A DNA stretch of 64,000 bases from Aristolochia californica (lineage: Eukaryota > Streptophyta > Magnoliopsida > Piperales > Aristolochiaceae): assembly GCA_029961685.1 (NCBI GenBank), contig JARWKL010000008.1, positions 19,997,981-20,061,980 on the forward strand. The letters run 5' to 3'. The notes under the pieces were generated by a model. It was given only the letters and a program-made list of their open reading frames with translations. It made no database searches and was not told where the DNA came from. Numbering within the stretch: position 1 is the stretch's first letter; each line of letters begins with the position of its first letter. The translations under genes and the position numbers were made by a program. Below, one piece after another: positions 41,496 to 50,800 of this stretch.

Positions 41496-42033
41496 AGCTT
41501 TCCCAGCAATCTTTTTACGGGGTTTTTTTGAGAAATCCCACCACTCTGGATAGCAAATAATCTCATAACATCATTGTTGTGAATGTACTTTTTCTCCGCA
41601 GTGAGTATATACACAGTTGTTACCTTTTCCAGAGGATTGAGGATTTCAACTGCTTGATGATCCTTGTCGGTTTTGGTTGACCAACATCGTCGAGTTCTCT
41701 GAGACTAGACGATAGCTCCCCATTGTCTGTCTCTATTGATATTCGTGTCTGACATATGCATATGTACTCTCTAAATCAAGTTTGGGGTTTTTTAGCAAAA
41801 TTTCTTCACGAACTTGATCAAACTCGGAGTCAAGCCCACTAAAGAAAATATGAACCCGAAGCCTAGCCATTACAGAGTGCAACTGGATTAGCCCTTCTAC
41901 TGTTCCTTCATAAGATATAGTCCTATGATCAATCTCCTAGAAAATAGTAACCAGTTCATTGTAGTACGTGGATAACGATCTACCATTTTGTTTGGTAGAA
42001 AAAGATCTCTGGTTCAGCTCAAATATACAAGTT
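41496..42033 (-). pseudogene. K gag C-terminal part
   Basis: Frame-shifted minus-strand text gives a knuckle-like CVYTHCGEKVHS ... CYEIICYPEWWDFSKKPRKK (usual form C-x-x-C-x4-H-x4-C then L-H-G-Y-P-E-W-W). Lesions separate it from the N-terminal part. Confidence 0.72.
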
Positions 42034-42387
42034 TCATCTATCATAGAACGTTTTTGATATTGCTTCCCATATCTCCTTGGCAGTGGAGAGGTGAATAAAT
42101 CGTTGCATTAGCAATGGACTCATGGAGTCAATAAGCCAACTTTTGACTATTTGATTTTCAGTAATCCATGCTCCAAGATGGACATCACCAGATGCTGGTT
42201 TTTTTGTTTCGCCGATGAGGTATCCAACATTGTTGCGTGCGCCAATTCGCATCTCCATGAGTTGGGACCATAATGAATAATTGGTCTCATTGAGGATGAT
42301 TCCAGTTGGAAATGCAGAATTGTCTTGGTGGACTATAATCTGTGGTGATGGGATAAGTTTGGTGGATGTGCCTGTAGCGGTGGCCAT
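42034..42387 (-). pseudogene. K gag N-terminal part
   Basis: The ATG at 42387 begins MATATGTSTKLIPSPQIIVH, then GIILNETNYSLWSQLMEMRI, YLIGETKKPASGDVHLGAWI and LIDSMSPLLMQRFIHLSTAK with EIWEAISKTFYDR: the standard Copia Gag N-terminal domain (L.G.NY..W). It runs 117 codons before a stop. Confidence 0.9.
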
Positions 42388-42997
42388 CGATTTGGAAATT
42401 TGGTCTGGTCTTGTCTAATCCGGTTCGGTTCTGTTCAATCTGGTTCGGTTTGGTACAATCTGGTCCGATTCAGTCCGATTCGATTGACCCACCGGTTTGG
42501 GTCGGTTCGGTCTGCAGAAAAAAATAAAGGAATAGTAGTTCCTAAGTTTCAAAAAAAAAAAAAAAATCACCTTTCTTCTTCGGCAGCGGCAACGGAGCTT
42601 CGGCTTCCTTCGACAACGGGGTGGTGGTGCCGTCGTCGGCGCTCGTCTGCAATCGTCGGTACTCGTCAGCGACGTGGTTTCGCCTACAGGACCGTCATTG
42701 CAGAACTCTTTTCTCTTTCTGCAAGTCGGCTTCCCTCGGTGACAGCGATGATCGACGGCAATAACAGGCAGGGGGTAAGGTCGTCAGTGGTCGTCTTTGG
42801 TCTTCGATGGTCGTTGTCGGTCGGCGACGACGTTCTTTTGGCTACGCCATCGCCGGAATACGAAGTTGCAAAAAAAATAGAGTTCTGCAACCCCATGATG
42901 ATTTTTTTTCCGGCTTCCACCTTCGGCAACTGCGGGAGCACTTCGCTCCGACTTTCGGCGACGAAAAAGAGAGGATAATTTTCCCGCTCTGATACCA
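42388..42997 (-). other. K untranslated leader with GGTTCGGTT repeats and a GC-rich block
   Basis: The plus strand at 42400-42515 repeats GGTTCGGTT/GGTCCGATT words about ten times. After an A15-17 run (42549-42565), 42570-42960 is GC-rich with many CGTCGG words. No domain is recognised. The primer site lies at its right end. Confidence 0.72.
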
Positions 42998-43218
42998 TGT
43001 GAAACAGAGAAACCGAAAACAATAACAGAGATTTAAAGAATGATTTTTCGATGATGTATTCTTCTTCGAGATAGAGGCAATTTATAATACATTACATGCT
43101 GATTTTAGGATCAATTTAGATCCAAAAATCAAAGGAATAAAATTACAGGATCAAGGAAACAATCCATTTCCTACAATCACGTTAATCAATTTACAACCAA
43201 CTCATTACAGGCTTGCAA
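42998..43218 (-). repeat. 5' LTR of K (right, outer end truncated)
   Basis: TGTGAAACAGAG to GGCTTGCAA. The final ACA of the left copy is missing and J sequence (TCCTGGGGC) follows. Confidence 0.9.
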
Positions 43219-43219
43219 T

Positions 43220-43343
43220 CCTGGGGCACTAATACTCCCCCTTGCCAGCCCTTCCTCTTATGTTGAATATGTTGTTTTGCTTCCATTGTCCGAGCTAAAT
43301 TCATCGGTCGCCCCTAATCAGTAGGCGCATGGAGTTCCACCTC
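43220..43343. repeat. 124-bp direct repeat flanking K, right copy
   Basis: Partner of 37786-37909, starting CCTGGGGCACTAATACTCCC. J continues past it with CAGTTCCAAGGAATTAG. Confidence 0.9.
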
Positions 43344-43990
43344 CAGTTCCAAGGAATTAGTAAGCCCTGTTGTAAACAAATTTACATGCTGGTCTCGTCG
43401 AACTAGGTGGCGTGATCGCACTAATTTTTCCTGAAATTGAGTCTGTTATGCTACCACTAATTCGGTTTGTCGTAACAAGACCTAGTCCCCCAAAGGGTTG
43501 TTGTAAGCTGGCAGTCCGAACCATATCGTGCATAGCTTTTTAAACTCTTCCCAATCAATGACTAAGTGATCCAATTCCACTTAATGGAACCAGAGTTGAG
43601 CTTCATCCAGCAAGTGGAAGACAGCTAAACTCACCCTGTCCATGTCAGATGTGCCTTGGTGGGCAAAAAATTTCGCATCTGTGTAGCCAAATTAAGGGGT
43701 CGACTGATCCAGTGTAGGTGGTAAAATCAATTTTTGTGTACTTGGGTACTGACCCTCTACCATGTGCCAGATGGCCATTGCGCCCAAAATATTGCTCTCC
43801 CCCTCTGCTATAAGAGTGTTCTTCCATTCTTCGTGTAGTGTCAAGGGTCCGCCACAATCTTAGAAACTCTACTATTGATTTGTTCCATCATCTTTGTCAT
43901 TCGAGCTTAATTTTCTGTCTGCAGTTCTCTGGCAAGGTTTCTTTGTTCTTTACTGTGGGACGGATCCCCCATGTTACCCTGATCTGATAC
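43220..43990 (-). pseudogene. J gag, N-terminal and central parts
   Basis: It reads MEEHSYSRGGEQYFGRNGHL, PKYTKIDFTTYTGSVDPLIW (E and F have YTKMEFPTYNGSEDPLIWLY), SLAVFHLLDEAQLWFH, FGLPAYNNPLGD, then VELHAPTD. Several stops and shifts. It is interrupted by K, and the last part is duplicated. Confidence 0.85.
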
Positions 43991-43995
43991 CAAAA

Positions 43996-45049
43996 TGTTA
44001 GGGTCCCGAGTCATGGATCGAGTAACTCAGCGAGGGACGGATGGATCCAGATGGAGTAGACCCACAGATCTAGACTGGTGTGGCCCACAGATCTGGACTG
44101 GATCTGGACAGCAACATTGCCAGAGAGAGACGGCCCACAGATCTGGGCTGAGCTGGATCTGGACAGCATAGTGTCTGAGAGAGAGAGGCCCCACAGATCT
44201 GGACTGGTCTGGCCCACAGATCTGGACAGGATCTGGACAGCAACAGTGTCTGAAAGAGGGCCCACAGATCTGGGGAGGTAGGGACAGCTGCTTGCTGCTG
44301 TTGCAGAATGAAACAATAAACTTTGTTATCACCGTAGCTCGTCGATATGGACGGGGCAGATCTCTGGAGGTTGGCCTGATCGGATGGCTACCTCACTGCC
44401 ATCACCGGGAAAAGGGAACTCCACCGTGGTCGTGCTCGGTGGCCGGACAGCAAAGGGCCGCCGGTGGCTCAACGTCTGAACAGAGCCCTGCTGTTCTGGC
44501 GGAAATCCGACAGCACTCCTCTGTTGTCGTCGTGCTTGGGGACCTTCTCAACACACAACTACACTTCTGCCCTGTTGTAGGAAGCAACCTACCGGCTTTT
44601 CTCCGATCACCTCAGCTGCAGCTCCCCGAGTGTCGCTTCGTCTTCCTGAGCCTGGTTTCTGCCGTGAAACACCACGAACAACAGCAGCTAAAACCAGAGA
44701 AGCTTCGGCTGCTGTTCAGTGCTTAGATCTGTGGGAAACCTTATGATTTAAGACAATGAGATAGGATTATGAAGGGATAACTAGAGCTCAAGGGGAACTC
44801 CCGATCCTGAGCTCTAGAAGGAGACCTCAGATCCTGTTTGGAGATAAAATGAGTCTTGACGATTCATTTCCATTTTGCCTCACAGATAGTTCACGCCAAC
44901 ATGAGTTTAGGGTGAAAATTATAAAAATGCGCCTGAGGTATATTTAAACCGAAATAGCATAAAAACATAAATATAATTAAAATATGCAGTAACCATTGAC
45001 TCACTCACGGTGCCATTGAGTTACCCGGCTCGTTATCGAGTTCATAACA
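43996..45049 (-). repeat. 5' LTR of J (right)
   Basis: 1054 bp, longer than its partner mainly through extra GGCCCACAGATCTGGACTGG units at 44050-44275. Confidence 0.9.
44050..44275. repeat. CCCACAGATCTGGACTGG minisatellite in the J right LTR
   Basis: Seven or so CCCACAGATCTGG units interspersed with GGATCTGGACAGCA and AGAGAGAG words. The left LTR has about three. Confidence 0.85.
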
Positions 45050-45630
45050 GAAGGCTTTTAGGAAAGGAGGAGAGAGGGACAAAGTAAAGAAGGAGAGAAA
45101 GGGAGAGAGAAGAGTGAGGACAAATTTTTGGGGAGAGAGAGGAGAGCAAGAGATTTGGGAATAGGCTTGATTGATTTTTCTTTCAACCAAGACCCCTATT
45201 TATACTCTTTTCATTACATTTTTAGGAGAAACTTATCAATAAATTAGGCTCCCTAATTAAATCAATCAAGGAAATATTACAAAATCAAAGGAGGGAATCT
45301 TGGAAATTTCTATATAAATTACAATTTTGTCTCGAGAGATTCTTCAAGAGAGGCTGCTATCAGATGATAATTAAGAAGATCCTCATTGAGTTTTTAGAAT
45401 GTTGGTGTCATCAAGTTTGAAGATGCCATTGAAAGCTTGGTCATGTTAAAGGAGGCATTGGTGAAGGTGAGGAACTTGCTCAAGTTTCGATGCGAGGGAA
45501 GAAAAAATTTCCTTGATTCTTGTGGTTCAATGCAAAAAAGAAGATGATCTTGAACACATGTTGTTTATACCCTTATTATCATTGTCATCTCATCCTTTCA
45601 AGTAGACACCTATGACAACTTGAAAGGAGA
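45050..45630. other. Unassigned sequence between J and the satellite
   Basis: The left part is purine-rich (AGGAGAGAGGGACAAAG), with a minus-strand TATAAATAGGGG near 45190, so it may be a truncated LTR. The rest matches nothing I know. It ends in an inverted repeat at the edge of the satellite. Confidence 0.5.
45593..45628. repeat. 11-bp inverted repeat at the satellite boundary
   Basis: TCCTTTCAAGT (45593-45603) and ACTTGAAAGGA (45618-45628), separated by 14 bases. The first satellite monomer starts within a few bases. Confidence 0.85.
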
Positions 45631-46920
45631 TGTGTGAATAAATTTTCTTTACTTACATTTTTTTATTGCTTTAAATTCGTTCCATATATAAACTCTAAAA
45701 ATTTCCTTTTGTTGTGATCTATTTGCCTTTTTTCACTTTTTTTGTTTACGTGATGAAGGATTAGTGAAAACTCAAGTTTTGATTTCAGAAAATAGTATAC
45801 ATCCAAAATTGAAATGCACAATGCAAAAATGTAGAGAGAGATAATTCAAAATAGTGTCTATAATTTTTAGGGATTGCAAACTCCTTTTAGTTTTTATATA
45901 TTAGGTTATGCAATCGTCGGGAAAAGGGGGAAGCGGGGAATCTTTAACTGAGTGTTGGCTCCGAATCCATAAGTCATTCCTTAAAAAAATATAGCCCCTT
46001 ACGCATGATAAATCACTTGACAATCATCAATGATCGTTAGGTCAACATTTTTGTAAATGGGCAAAATAATGGCTTGTTTGACTCGGGTAAATATCCCACA
46101 GCACGTTCACTTGAGAATTTAATGTTATTCTCTTTACGAGGTTTGGATCCATAGGTCATTTGAATCTTTAACAAGTTTCAAGCATGCATATCCATTTTTT
46201 AAAATATGTGTGAAAAAATCTCTTTATTATAAAATTCCAAGCTTTTACGGTTGAACTAGTGGAATTTCCAAAACATGGATAACAAAACTTTTGGGTTCAT
46301 TTGTGGTGTGTGAATAAATTTTCTTTACTTACTTTTGTTTATTTCTTTAAATTCTTTCCCTACATCAACTCTAAAATTTTCATTTTGTTGTGATCTATTT
46401 GCTTTTTCTCTCTTTTTTGTTTACAAGATGAAGGAAAAGTGAAAACTCAAATTTTGAATTGAGAAAAAAGTATACATCTAAATTGGAAATGCACAATGCA
46501 CGAATGTAGAGAGAGACAATTCCATATAGTATCAATAATTTTAAGGGATTGTAAACTCTTTTTAGTTTTTATATATATTGTTCTGCAATCGTGGGGAAAA
46601 GGGGGAGGCAGGGGATTTTTATCTGAGTATTGACTCCAAATCCTCAAGTCATTCCTTAAAAAAATATAGCCAGTTATGCATGATAAATCACTTTACAATC
46701 GTCTATGATCGTTAGGTCAACTTTTTGTAAATGGGCAAAGTAATGGCTTGTTTGTCTCTGGTAAATATCCCACCGTATGTTCACTTGATAATTGAATTTT
46801 ATTCTCTTTAAAAGGTTTGGATCCATAGGTCATTTGCATCTTTAACATATTTCAAGCATGCATATCCAATTTTTAAAACATGTGTAGAAAAATCCCTTTC
46901 TTATAAAATTCCGAGGAATT
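45631..46920. repeat. 675-bp satellite array, first block (monomers 1-2)
   Basis: Monomers are counted from TGTGTGAATAAATTTTCTTT: starts at 45631 and 46307. Every monomer carries GTTTACGAGATGAAGG-like, TAGAGAGAGATAATTC, a GGGAAAAGGGGGAGGCGGGG-like purine run, TTGGATCCATAGGTCATTT and CAAGCATGCATATCC. It is AT-rich otherwise, with no coding potential. Confidence 0.95.
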
Positions 46921-47886
46921 TGTTATGGACTCAATAAGACTGAGTCATCTACTTTACTTTTATTATTCATGTTGCTTTTAATTTAGAATTTTATTGATTT
47001 GTAATAAGACTTAAAGGTAGGGGTAGAATTGGGTTTTATAACCCTAACCTATGTTGATGTTAATTACCCTATTTAAGGGGTAAGGATGAAGAAATAAAGC
47101 AAGTTTGGAATTAGCATAATCTAGGGTAATTTAGGTTCCTTCTAGTCTCTCTATACTAGGGTTCTTGGTGTGAACTCTCTTGGGGGTTTGCTGCATCCAT
47201 TGGGGAGTCTTTGAGGAGATCTTGGAAGGAAAAGGAAGAGGAATTACCTTTCTCTTTTGAGCTACAAGAGAGGTCATCTCTTTCACGAAAATTCTGGTTG
47301 CTGGATTGGTGTTGACGTCAAGAGGTATTTGGAGAAGGGTTGGCGTGAGCTAACCAGGAAGGAGGACGAATTCTGGTTGCTGGATTGGTGTTGATGTCAA
47401 GAGGTATTTGCTAATCTTATTCCAAGCATTAAGATTAGATTTATGTTTCTCTTTTACGTAAGGAACCAGTGCTGCATAAAATTGGAAACCTACCTTGACA
47501 TGAGCCATAAGAAAGGGGGTTCCATGTTGGGGCCTCAAGGAGCTTCCTTGACTAGCTGGGTTCATTCATAATTAAGAAAAGGAAACTCCTTTTCAAGGGG
47601 AATGAATTCAGTAAAGGGAAAGGGGTTGTTCTTGAGTCATTACAACAAGTAAAACCCTCTTGTCTTGAATCATAAAAGAGGGGTTTCATATCTGAGTGCT
47701 TAAACAGTCCTTTAACTTGCTTGTTGCATCTATGATTGAGAAAAGGAAAATCCTTTTCAATCCTAACGTGAAAGGAGAAGTATAAGAGAGTTCTTTTTCA
47801 CAAAAACGTGATAAGAAACCCTCAAACAGTGCTGGATTCATATTCAACTCGTCGAGTTACTAGATCCATGGCTAGGGACCGTAACA
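46921..47886 (+). mobile_element. Solo LTR G (E-family Gypsy) in the satellite
   Basis: 966 bp, TGTTATGGACTCAATAAG to GGACCGTAACA, flanked by perfect GAATT (46916-46920, 47887-47891) within a monomer. It matches the E 3' LTR. No internal sequence. Confidence 0.93.
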
Positions 47887-50800
47887 GAATTAGGGTTGAA
47901 TTAGTGGAATTTCCCAAACTTGGATAACAAAACTTTTGTGTTCATTTGTGGTGTGTGAATAAATTTTATTTACTTAACATTCGTTTATTGCTTCAAATTA
48001 TTTCCATACATAAACTCTAAAACATTCATTTTATTGTGATCTATTTGCCTTCTATCTCTTTTTTTTGTTTACGAGATGAAGGAAAGTGAAAACTAAAGTT
48101 TTGATTTAAGAAAAAAGTATAGATCTAAAATGGAAATGCACAATGCACAAATGTAGAGAGAGATAATTCTAAAAAGTGTCATTAATTTTTAGGGATTGTA
48201 AACTCTTTTTAGTTTCTATATATCAGGTTCAGCAATCGTCGGGAAAAGGGGGAGGCAGGGGATTTTTAACTCAGTGTTGACTCCCCATCCATAACTCATT
48301 CCTTACAAAAATATAGCCCCGTTTCACATGATAAATCACTTTACAATCATCTATGATCGTTAGGTCAGCTTTTTGTAAATGGGCAAAATAATGGCTTGTT
48401 TGACTCGGGTAAATATCCCACCGCACGTTCTCTTGAAAATTTAAAGTTATTATCTTTAAAAGGTTTGAATACATAGGTCATTTGCATCTTTAAAATATTT
48501 CTAGCATGCATATCCTTTTTTTAAAACATGTGTAGTAAAATCACTTTCTTATAAAATTCGGAGCTATTAGGGTTGAACTAGTGGAATTTCCAAAACTTGG
48601 AAAACAAAACTTTTGTATTCATTTGTGGTGTGTGAATAAATTTAACTTTCTTACATTTTTTTATTGCTTTAAATTCTTTCCAAACAAACACTCTAAATTT
48701 TTCATTTTGTTATGATCTATTTACCTTTTATCTCTTTTTTTTGTTTACGAGATAAAGGGAAAGTGAAAACTCAAGTTCTGATTTAAGAAAAAAGTATACA
48801 TCTAAAAGGCACAATGAAAAAATGTAGAGACCGATAATTATAAAAAGTATCTGTAATTTTTAGGGATTGTAAACTCTTTTTAGTTTTTATATATCCGGTT
48901 CGGCAATCATCGGGAAAAGGGGGAGGCGATGGATTTTTAACTGATTGTTGACTCCCAATCCATAAGTCATTCCTTACAAAAATATAACCCATTACGCATT
49001 ATATATAACTTTACAATCATCTATGATCGTAAGGTCAACTTTTTTTAAATGGGCAAAATAATGGCTTCTTTGACTTGGGTAAATGTCCCACCGCACGTTC
49101 ACTTGAGAATTTAATGTTATTCTCTTTAAAAGGTTTGGATCCATAGGTCATTTTCACCTTTAACATGTTTCAAGTATGCATGTCCATTTTTTAAAACATG
49201 TGTAGAAAAATCTCTTTCATATAAAATTCCAAGCAATTAGGTTTGAACTAGTGGAATTTTCCAAACTTGGATAACAAAACTTTTGTGTTCATTTGTGGTG
49301 TGTGAATAAATTTTCTTCACTGACATCTGTTTATTGCTTTAAATTCTTTCCATACATAAACTCTCAAATTTTCATTTTTTTGTGATCTATTTTCCTTTTA
49401 TCTCTTTTTATGTTTACGAGATGAAGGGAAAGTAAAAACTCAAATTTTGATTTAAGAAAAAATTATAAATCTAAAATGCAAATGCACAATGCACAAATGT
49501 AGAGAGTGATAATTCCAAAAAGTGTCTATAATTTTTAGGGATTGTAAACTCTTTTTAGTTTTTATATCTCTGGTTCTGCAATCGTCGGGAAAAGGGGGAG
49601 GCGGGGGATTTTTAACAAAGTGTTGACTCCCATTCCATAAGTCATTCCTTAAAAAAATACTGCCCATTACACATGATAAAACACTTTACAATCATCTATG
49701 ATCGTTAGGTTAGCTTTTTGTAAATGGGCAAAATAATGGTTTGTTTGACTTGGGTAAAATCCCACCGCACGTTCACTTTAGAATTTAATGTTATTCTCTT
49801 TAAAAGGTTTGGATCCATAGGTCATTTGCATCTTTAACATATTTTAAGCATGCATATCCAGTTTTTAAAACATGTGTAGCATTATCTCTTTCTTATAAAA
49901 TTCAGAGCAATTAGGGTTGAACTAGTGGAATTTCCTAAACTTGGATTACAAAACTTTTGTGTTCATTTTTGGTGTGTGAATAAATTTTCTTTACTTACAT
50001 TTTTTATTGCTTTAAATTCGTTCCATATATAAACTCTAAAATTTTCATTTTGTTGTGATCTATTTGCCTTTTTCTCTTTTTTTGTTTACGTGATGAAGGA
50101 TTAGTGAAAACTCAAGTTTTGATTTTAGAAAAAAGTATACATCTAAAATTGAAATGCACAATGCACAATGCAAAAATGTAGAGAGAGATAATTCAAAATA
50201 GTGTCTGTAATTTTTAGGGGTTGCAAACTCTTTTTAGTTTTTATATATCAAGTTATGCAATCGTCGGGAAAAGGGGGAAGCGGGGAATTTTTAACAGAGT
50301 GTTGGCTCTGAATCCATAAGTCATTCCTTACAAAAATATAGCCCGTTGTGCATGATAAATCACTTGACAATCATCAATGATTGTTAGGTCAGCGTTTTTG
50401 TAAATAGGCAAAATAATGGCTTGTTTGACTTGGGTAAATATCCCACCGCACGTTCACTTGAGAATTTAATGTTATTCTCTTTACGAGGTTTGGATCCATA
50501 GGTCATTTGAATCTTTAACAAGTTTCAAGCATGCATATCCATTTTTTAAAATATGTGTGGAAAAATCTCTTTATTATAAAATTCCAAGCTTTTACGGTTG
50601 AATTAGTGGATTTTCCAAAACATGGATAACAAAACTTTTAGGTTAATTTGTGGTGCGTGAATAAATTTTCTTTACTTACATTTGTTTATTTCTTTAAATT
50701 CTTTCCCTACATCAACTCTAAAATTTTCATTTTGTTGTGATCTATTTTTTTTTTATCTCTTTTTGTTTACGAGATGAAGGGAAAGTGAAAACTCAAGTTT

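Larger units (their letters stand above)
37910..43218 (-). mobile_element. Element K: Ty1/Copia retrotransposon, best preserved in the window
   Basis: 5.3 kb, minus strand. Short LTRs: 37910-38132 and 42998-43218. The primer site CTCTGATACCA (plus) is left of 42998 and the polypurine tract ACTCCCCCTCAAG (plus) right of 38132. Gag, protease-integrase, RT and RNase H are present in order with only a few stops. The two LTRs differ at roughly a dozen of 220 positions by eye. No 5-bp target duplication is found. The insertion is flanked by the 124-bp direct repeat, and the right LTR lacks its last bases. Confidence 0.92.
35797..45049 (-). mobile_element. Element J: pol-deleted minus-strand Gypsy (chromovirus-like), hosting Copia K
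   Basis: Ends TGTTAGGGTCCCGAG and GAGTTCATAACA. Target duplication GAAAG (35792-35796) / GAAGG (45050-45054). The primer site is left of 43996 (CTGATACCAAAA on plus). Without K and one copy of a 124-bp duplication it is about 3.8 kb: gag, zinc knuckle and protease are kept, then pol is cut to a short RT/RNase H junction piece. Gag matches E and F. The LTR terminus matches that of V. Confidence 0.9.

Noticed and set aside
42400..42978. 192-codon plus-strand open frame
   Set aside because: Antisense to the K leader; it arises from GGTTCGGTT repeats and GC-rich composition.
44292..44726. 144-codon plus-strand open frame in the J LTR, with a related frame at 36123-36410
   Set aside because: Both lie inside the paired LTRs; similarity is due to LTR descent, and no domain is seen.
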